Virus record (IMG/VR): IMGVR_UViG_3300009008_000009
Coordinates: 62,001 to 126,000 of that record
Origin: a virus
Strand: one strand, 5' to 3'
Length of the DNA stretch: 64,000 nucleotides
In this document: one piece after another, positions 60,569-64,000 of the stretch
Layout of the letters: the number at the start of each line of letters is the position of its first letter
Numbering within the stretch: position 1 is the stretch's first letter
Translations under genes and position numbers: made by a program
Notes under the pieces: model-generated
Database searches by the model: none
What the model saw: only the letters and a program-made list of their open reading frames with translations
What the model was told of the DNA's origin: nothing

Positions 60569-61498
60569 TCAGATCGACTCGAGTATACGAACAAACTCGG
60601 CCTTGTCCTTCTTGGACGTTATGCTCGAGTGAATTGCCCGGAGTGTTGACGCAAGACGTCTGGAGTCCTGACGTCCAATGCGGCTGGCCACTACCTGAAG
60701 AATCTTAGCACTGACATCCGCACCCTGCGACCCGGGATAGCCATTCCACTCTTCGGGCATAATGAGACTGTCCTCAAAGAAGGCCAAGCCAAAGCAACGC
60801 TCAAAGGACCGTACCTTTCCACCAGACACCGGGTGATCAAACTCGACGCCCTTGTTAATGCCGAACGCACCGATGTGCTCGCAGTACGGGGTTACGTCTG
60901 GGTCAGTTGTCTGGTGACCGCACACGTTACATTCAGAGAACTGGATCATCGTCCCCATTGACGTGTCGGTAATCCCACCGTCAAGGATGGCTTCGACGGC
61001 GTTTGGATAAAGACCGTCCAGCGCTTCCTTCTCAATGGCCCATACATTTTCGACCCAGTTACCAACAACCTGATCTCCTTCATCGAGACTGGTAAGCCCC
61101 GTGAACGGTGTCAGCACTGGTGACTCGGACCCTTTCTTGGAGGCCAGTTCTCGAGCAGCCTTTGAAATCACAGCTGATGGAATGTAGGCAGAGTCTACAA
61201 CCATCCCAATATCCAAACTTGGGTCGTGGTCGATGTCAATCATCTGCCCGGGGAAGGTACTGTGAGAACGTAGGAGTTCCACACCTGGGAAACCGTCAAA
61301 GTTCTGGTTCGGTCCCCACAGCTCTTCGGCACTGATCGATCTGTTTCTGACGTACAAGTACTGGTCAGGGTTCAGCTTAATCCCGCGAGACGACGCGAGA
61401 CGTTTCTGTACCGACTCTGTTGTGCGACCGGCGAGAACAATCTTCTCGGGGTTCCGCGCAACCTGAACCATCTTTGATACGCCGTGCTTAACAAACAT
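60569..61498 (-). CDS. Probable prohead maturation protease
   Basis: 309 residues from ATG 61498 (GAGGAG site). Features of capsid maturation serine proteases: a beta core with IDIDHDPSLDIGMVVDSAY (His 91), a helix, and ITDTSMGTMIQFS (Ser 180) on the expected second strand. After the serine a zinc site follows, CNVCG...PYCEHIG (Cys 190, 193, 206, His 208), and GLAFFEDSLIMPEE. These features recur in phage prohead proteases, but I base the call on pattern memory only. It would cut scaffold and capsid-associated precursors. A TATCATT element lies 25 bases before the start. Confidence 0.6.
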   Translation of the reverse strand: MFVKHGVSKMVQVARNPEKIVLAGRTTESVQKRLASSRGIKLNPDQYLYVRNRSISAEELWGPNQNFDGFPGVELLRSHSTFPGQMIDIDHDPSLDIGMVVDSAYIPSAVISKAARELASKKGSESPVLTPFTGLTSLDEGDQVVGNWVENVWAIEKEALDGLYPNAVEAILDGGITDTSMGTMIQFSECNVCGHQTTDPDVTPYCEHIGAFGINKGVEFDHPVSGGKVRSFERCFGLAFFEDSLIMPEEWNGYPGSQGADVSAKILQVVASRIGRQDSRRLASTLRAIHSSITSKKDKAEFVRILESI

Positions 61499-61522
61499 GA
61501 GTTAATCTCCTCGTAGTCATGG

Positions 61523-61532
61523 AATGATAGGA
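61523..61532 (-). promoter_or_regulatory. Putative phage late promoter element before the protease gene
   Basis: Minus-strand GATCCTATCATT, 25 bases before ATG 61498, in the gap behind the methyltransferase gene. Same core as the sites at 2834, 42933 and 58661; no -35 hexamer at 17-base spacing. Confidence 0.5.
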
Positions 61533-62213
61533 TCACCCCACCCTACGGTAGACCGATACAATCCAATCGATTTGAACTGTCGGAATCACCGATGGAGCCC
61601 GGGAAATATCACGAGCAAGCTCAAAGTTTCCAACTTCAGACATGAGATCGAGAAGTAAATCCCCGGACCCATTAGCATCTTCAATACGAAGACCGTCTTC
61701 AGTCACGACGAAGTTCCATTGATGCAGACCATTGTATTCAACTCGCTTACCCTCGTTCTCGTGGTGAATTAGAACAAGGTATCCGCAACTACACACCCGG
61801 GAAGCACACGCCTTAATCGCAGCGGGGGCGTCCTCAGCGTGGTCCAGTGCGTTACGTGAGTGAACAATGTGGTAGTTATCAAACGGAAGTTGTGCGGTGA
61901 GAAGATCTTCGGCACGAAGTGGTAGCATTGCTATACGACTCGGAATGTCATGGCGAGCCAGTAATTGTTGGTACTTTTCAGCCAGTGGGTCGATACCAAC
62001 AACAGCGACAGGTTCGTTCTTGTGCCGGTTGGGGACAATTGAAATAGGACCACACCCAACATCCAAAATACGAGCCTGATGGATACAATCTTCCCGAATA
62101 CCAAGTGAAGCGGTGAGTAACTTATCCATCCGAAAATATGTAGACAGATCACGGCCCGAGGTCATACGCATCTCGTAGTCAACCTTGGCCCAGTCACGGC
62201 GACCAACCCGCAT
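61533..62213 (-). CDS. SAM-dependent methyltransferase
   Basis: 226 residues from ATG 62213. Class I Rossmann motifs: ARILDVGCGPISIVPN (about 47-62), VVGIDPLAE (motif II) and YHIVHSRNALDHAEDAPAAI (motif IV-V region). The substrate is not evident; no DNA-methylase DPPY/NPPY motif is present, so it is more like small-molecule or sugar methyltransferases. The frame is open further upstream to 62264 and reads SEELIADELAFWDEW just before ATG 62213, which resembles the usual start of this enzyme group, so translation may begin at a rare codon such as ATT (see findings). It lies between RNase HI and the protease gene. Confidence 0.75.
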   Translation of the reverse strand: MRVGRRDWAKVDYEMRMTSGRDLSTYFRMDKLLTASLGIREDCIHQARILDVGCGPISIVPNRHKNEPVAVVGIDPLAEKYQQLLARHDIPSRIAMLPLRAEDLLTAQLPFDNYHIVHSRNALDHAEDAPAAIKACASRVCSCGYLVLIHHENEGKRVEYNGLHQWNFVVTEDGLRIEDANGSGDLLLDLMSEVGNFELARDISRAPSVIPTVQIDWIVSVYRRVG

Positions 62214-62253
62214 CCATTCATCCCAGAACGCGAGCTCGTCTGCAATTAGTTCT

Positions 62254-62772
62254 TCACTCCACTTCGTCTAGTGTCTCCCTTGGGAACTTAAATCTGGCAT
62301 CCTTCTTGGCCTGCACCGCCGCCTTGTCCGCCATTTCATTACCGGTTATACCTCGGTGGCCACGGACATGAGTCCACCTCACGTCTGGACCATCTAAGTC
62401 AAACAGCTCATGCCAGAGATCGAGATTCTTTACATCCTCGTCGGAGGTTGTTTTCCACCCACACTCCTTCCAGACATAAATCCAGTCCGTAATGCCAAGC
62501 ACAACGTACTTACTGTCTGAGATGACTTCAATGACCCCGGAGGACACCAGAGACCGTGCTTTGCGAAGACCTTCAATGGCTGCTGTCATCTCAGCCGTTT
62601 GATTCGTGGCCGGGTACATCGGTCCGGATAAAACTTGTGGAGCTTTCTGGGGCTGAAAAACTACGGCACCCCACCCCCCGTACCCAACTTTGTCATTTGC
62701 CCCGTCAACATAAACTCGAATGCACGGCTTCCCTTTGAGTCTTTTTCTGGGGCCGAGCTTACGTAGTAGCAT
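62254..62772 (-). CDS. rnhA: Ribonuclease HI
   Basis: 172 residues from ATG 62772; a longer upstream reading overlaps the previous gene. Catalytic acids are in place: VYVDGAND (Asp 23), TAEMTAAIEGL (Glu 61), VISDSKYVV (Asp 86), and RGHRGITGNEMAD (His 139, Asp 149). It cuts RNA in RNA-DNA hybrids, removing primers and R-loops. About 155 residues match the normal enzyme length. Its presence fits a phage with its own primer handling. Confidence 0.85.
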   Translation of the reverse strand: MLLRKLGPRKRLKGKPCIRVYVDGANDKVGYGGWGAVVFQPQKAPQVLSGPMYPATNQTAEMTAAIEGLRKARSLVSSGVIEVISDSKYVVLGITDWIYVWKECGWKTTSDEDVKNLDLWHELFDLDGPDVRWTHVRGHRGITGNEMADKAAVQAKKDARFKFPRETLDEVE

Positions 62773-63103
62773 CAGGCAGTTCCGGAACGTCAAGGTTAAC
62801 CAACGCAGCTCGAAGTGCCGACGCCAGCTTAACATCATCAGCTGATGACTCCAGAAACCCGCTTACATCTAGTGGGTCGACGACGACGATCTCCACATGG
62901 ACACCGTCAAGTTTACCGTCGTTCACTACAATGGCGTCGTTATCATCCGTAACCGGACTGATGATCACGTCGCCACCACACTCGTTCACAAGCCGCTCAA
63001 AGAGTTCGTGCCACTTCCCACGATGCACCCCAGCCGTTCGATTTAACACCAACAACGATTCATGATACCGTTGTGAACTGAAATACTCCTCGCGCTCCGT
63101 CAT
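62759..63103 (-). CDS. Unknown small protein upstream of RNase HI
   Basis: 114 residues from ATG 63103, with GGAGGAG ahead (a TTG one codon earlier is not needed). Mixed alpha/beta: HELFERLVNECGGDVIISP, VHVEIVVVDPLDVSGF, and a final helix with LASALRAALVNLDVPELPD. No known motif. It overlaps the RNase HI start by 14 bases. Family not recognised. Confidence 0.55.
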   Translation of the reverse strand: MTEREEYFSSQRYHESLLVLNRTAGVHRGKWHELFERLVNECGGDVIISPVTDDNDAIVVNDGKLDGVHVEIVVVDPLDVSGFLESSADDVKLASALRAALVNLDVPELPDATT

Positions 63104-63143
63104 CAACTCCTCCGTTTACGGATTTTAGAATAAGGTGAGTAAG

Positions 63144-63560
63144 TCACCCTCGCAACTTCCGCTGCTGGATGATATCCTCTTCGGTTGGAAAGTTAATCTC
63201 CTTCCGCTCTTCGGCGGTCAGATACCGAGCACCGAGCCAGCGGCACACATAGTCAACAATACTCGTGGCTATCGGAATCTCGCCTTGATTGTCGGTCATT
63301 CCCTGTGGTTCAAATCGAGAGAACAGCCCCTTTGAAATAATCGCCTTGAGTGGAACACCATACTGCAAAGATATGGAAAGCACAGTCGCCCACGAGTCAT
63401 AAGCACCTGACAGCGCGGTCCCCTCCTTGTCAATGTGAATGAATACCTCACCGAGACTACCGTCTTCATAAAGACCAGCAACGATAGACCCGGCAACACC
63501 ACCAATATTAAACTCGTGCTTTACAGATTCACGAGTATCCGGTAAGCGACGCCGGTTCAT
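63144..63560 (-). CDS. Free-standing C-terminal (TSCPD) domain of B12-dependent ribonucleotide reductase
   Basis: 138 residues from ATG 63560 (GGGAGG site, ATGA overlap). The sequence fits the last 120 residues of class II (NrdJ, adenosylcobalamin) ribonucleotide reductases: RRLPDTRESVKHEFNIGG, GLYEDGSLGEVFIHIDKEGTALSG, ATVLSISLQYGVPLKAII, RFEPQG, and IPIATSIVDYVCRWLGARYL. The catalytic barrel is not encoded in this window. The role of a free domain is unclear: it could partner with a reductase encoded elsewhere in this phage or in the host. It is followed by an unknown gene in the same unit. Confidence 0.8.
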   Translation of the reverse strand: MNRRRLPDTRESVKHEFNIGGVAGSIVAGLYEDGSLGEVFIHIDKEGTALSGAYDSWATVLSISLQYGVPLKAIISKGLFSRFEPQGMTDNQGEIPIATSIVDYVCRWLGARYLTAEERKEINFPTEEDIIQQRKLRG

Positions 63561-64000
63561 GCAACTTCCTCCCAACCGTAAGACATCACAAAGTCAAGCC
63601 GGTCGGTTCCCCGCTGACGTCGGCGAACGTCAGTGCCCTCACGAGAGCCCGCTGCATTCGTATTACCTTCGATAGTGGTAACAACACCAGACTCAATGAA
63701 TTCTTCCACGAATCCAATATGAGTCCAGTCTTCACCACTACGATGAACCATAAACAATGACCCCGAAACCTGCTCAGGGATCTGAGGAAGATCGGCAAAC
63801 GCACCTCGAGTCTTTGCCCATTTTGCAATTTCGTCAACCGACCACCCGGGAAGATCCCACAGTGAGTTACCAAACTTCCGCGTTCCGGTAAGATTGTACA
63901 GAGCTTGGCGAGTACAGAAAGTCACAAACCCAGCACACCATGGAAAGTCCTTACCTGTATGTCCATCCATGTAAAGCGCCACCCACGGACCAGTGTTGTT
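63557..64000 (-). CDS. CHAP-like peptidoglycan hydrolase, N-terminus cut by the window edge
   Basis: 147 residues visible; the frame is open at the right edge, so the true start lies outside. Pattern of a CHAP/NlpC-type amidase: NTGPWVALYMDGHTGKDFPWCAGFVTF with the catalytic Cys, then WTHIGFVEEF with the His, then VVTTIEGNTN and EGTDVRRRQRGTDRLDFVMSYGW. It should cut cell-wall peptides, either as endolysin or as a virion-associated hydrolase. The visible part has no signal peptide or cell-wall binding repeat; it may lie further upstream. Confidence 0.65.
   Translation of the reverse strand, partial: NNTGPWVALYMDGHTGKDFPWCAGFVTFCTRQALYNLTGTRKFGNSLWDLPGWSVDEIAKWAKTRGAFADLPQIPEQVSGSLFMVHRSGEDWTHIGFVEEFIESGVVTTIEGNTNAAGSREGTDVRRRQRGTDRLDFVMSYGWEEVA

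Noticed and set aside
1-64000. tRNA genes, CRISPR arrays, insertion sequences or integrase
   Set aside because: No cloverleaf-like stretch, repeat-spacer pattern, transposase or recombinase motif was seen on either strand; gaps between genes are too short for most of these.

Overview
The window is a 64 kb piece of a contractile-tailed (myovirus-type) double-stranded DNA bacteriophage genome. Every convincing gene lies on the minus strand, so transcription runs from right to left and I describe the layout in that order. Genes are packed with 1-4 base overlaps (ATGA, TAATG, TGATG) or short gaps and mostly have good Shine-Dalgarno sequences. No gene-free stretch exceeds about 150 bases. I found no tRNA, integrase, CRISPR array or insertion sequence. 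The bacterial-type replisome and the sigma-70-type factor point to a bacterial host, but nothing identifies the host lineage. The full replication kit suggests a genome clearly larger than this window.

Region 1 (64000 to about 58.7 kb): auxiliary and early head genes. These are a CHAP-like peptidoglycan hydrolase cut by the window edge, a free-standing C-terminal domain of a B12-dependent ribonucleotide reductase, RNase HI, a SAM methyltransferase, a probable prohead protease, and several small zinc-finger, membrane or unknown proteins.

Region 2 (58.6 to 23.8 kb): virion morphogenesis. In order: a large charged scaffold-like protein, a decoration-like protein, the major capsid protein with a strong terminator behind it, head-completion proteins, a 2093-residue modular protein, neck proteins interrupted by a LAGLIDADG homing endonuclease gene, tail sheath with an inserted Fn3-like domain, tail tube, tail assembly chaperone with a textbook -1 frameshift site, tape measure, baseplate hub, spike and wedge (gpJ-like), Fn3-containing fibre and small tail proteins.

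Region 3 (23.8 to 8.6 kb): regulation and replication. A phage sigma factor, UvsW-like SF2 helicase, DnaC-like loader, DnaB-like helicase, DnaG-type zinc-finger protein, DnaX-like clamp loader, beta clamp, uracil-DNA-glycosylase/PolA fusion, RecA/UvsX, SSB-like protein and RuvC-like resolvase. Together these make a nearly self-sufficient replication and recombination machine.

Region 4 (8.6 to 1 kb): an SbcCD/Mre11-Rad50 system whose Rad50 subunit is split exactly behind the zinc hook, with the Mre11 gene between the parts, followed by small terminase, large terminase, three unknown proteins and the portal, which runs off the left edge.

Most notable for follow-up: (i) the 2093-residue protein, whose modules are punctuated by recurring basic-basic-alanine junctions resembling processing sites, a feature shared with the scaffold-like protein and encoded not far from a probable prohead protease; (ii) the fission of Rad50 at its hook; (iii) a conserved TATCATT element in front of several late gene blocks, probably read by the phage sigma factor.
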